Assembly: GCF_019414865.1 (NCBI RefSeq)
Contig: NZ_DXLG01000089.1
Span: 1-6,540 of the forward strand
Origin: Veillonella sp.
GTDB taxonomy: Bacteria; Bacillota; Negativicutes; Veillonellales; Veillonellaceae
Direction: 5' to 3'
Length of the DNA stretch: 6,540 bases
Shown: positions 6,474 to 6,540 of the stretch, piece after piece
Position numbering within the stretch: position 1 is the stretch's first letter
How the letters are laid out: every line of letters starts with the position of its first letter
Notes under the pieces: generated by a model
Seen by the model: the letters and a program-made list of their open reading frames with translations, nothing else
Database searches by the model: none
What the model was told of the DNA's origin: nothing
Program-made: the position numbers and the translations under genes

Positions 6474-6503
6474 CAATAATAATTTTTAGTTGTATAAACG
6501 AAT

Positions 6504-6532
6504 TGAGTACATCTCAATGAGAGATGCACTCA
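6504..6532 (-). repeat. Inverted repeat in the ftsH upstream region
   Basis: Two 12-nt arms surround a 5-nt loop. On the minus strand TGAGTGCATCTC pairs with GAGATGTACTCA through 11 Watson-Crick pairs and one G-U. On the plus strand the odd pair is an A-C mismatch, so the structure is best as minus-strand RNA, the ftsH sense. No T-run follows directly, so it is a poor intrinsic terminator. It could be a 5' leader stem of ftsH, an operator, or the processed end of an upstream transcript. The window ends 8 bp beyond it, and I could not place an ftsH promoter. Confidence 0.45.
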
Positions 6533-6540
6533 TATATTAT

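Noticed and set aside
6474..6503. Possible ftsH promoter elements (TTTATAC, TATTAT)
   Set aside because: No pairing of -35 and -10 hexamers with 16-18 bp spacing was convincing. The real promoter may lie outside the window.

Overview
The window reads as ordinary chromosomal DNA from a low-to-moderate-GC Firmicute. The protein sequences and gene set suggest class Negativicutes, most likely Veillonella or a close relative. This is a judgement from sequence style; no database was searched. Codon use looks even throughout, and I see no mobile element, tRNA, rRNA, CRISPR array or phage gene.

Layout, left to right. Positions 1-131 are a 131-bp intergenic stretch. On the minus strand it holds a perfect-consensus promoter, then a weak terminator-like hairpin, then what may be the first bases of another minus-strand gene cut off by the window edge. 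Next are three minus-strand genes, transcribed right to left in the order birA (biotin ligase and probable repressor), coaX (type III pantothenate kinase), dusB (tRNA dihydrouridine synthase). birA and coaX are nearly contiguous (9 nt). coaX and dusB are separated by a clear intrinsic terminator that ends just before the dusB ribosome binding site. A 171-bp divergent intergenic region (2965-3135) carries back-to-back promoters and a compact palindrome with BirA-like half-sites. To its right, a fused ThrE-type threonine/serine exporter runs on the plus strand. It converges on ftsH (minus strand, membrane AAA+ zinc protease), and the two share a strong bidirectional terminator. ftsH starts with TTG, and its upstream leader contains an inverted repeat at the right edge.

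How the genes work together: birA and coaX supply the biotinylated enzymes and coenzyme A used by acyl-CoA carboxylases and decarboxylases. If the organism is a Veillonella, these would include acetyl-CoA carboxylase and the biotin-dependent methylmalonyl-CoA decarboxylase sodium pump. dusB modifies tRNA, the exporter moves small amino acids across the membrane, and FtsH handles membrane-protein quality control.

I did not find an undescribed biological system. The points most worth a second look are regulatory: the promoter-hairpin leader at the left edge, the terminator lodged in the coaX-dusB gap, and the birA upstream palindrome, whose half-sites look like BirA boxes but whose spacer is far too short.
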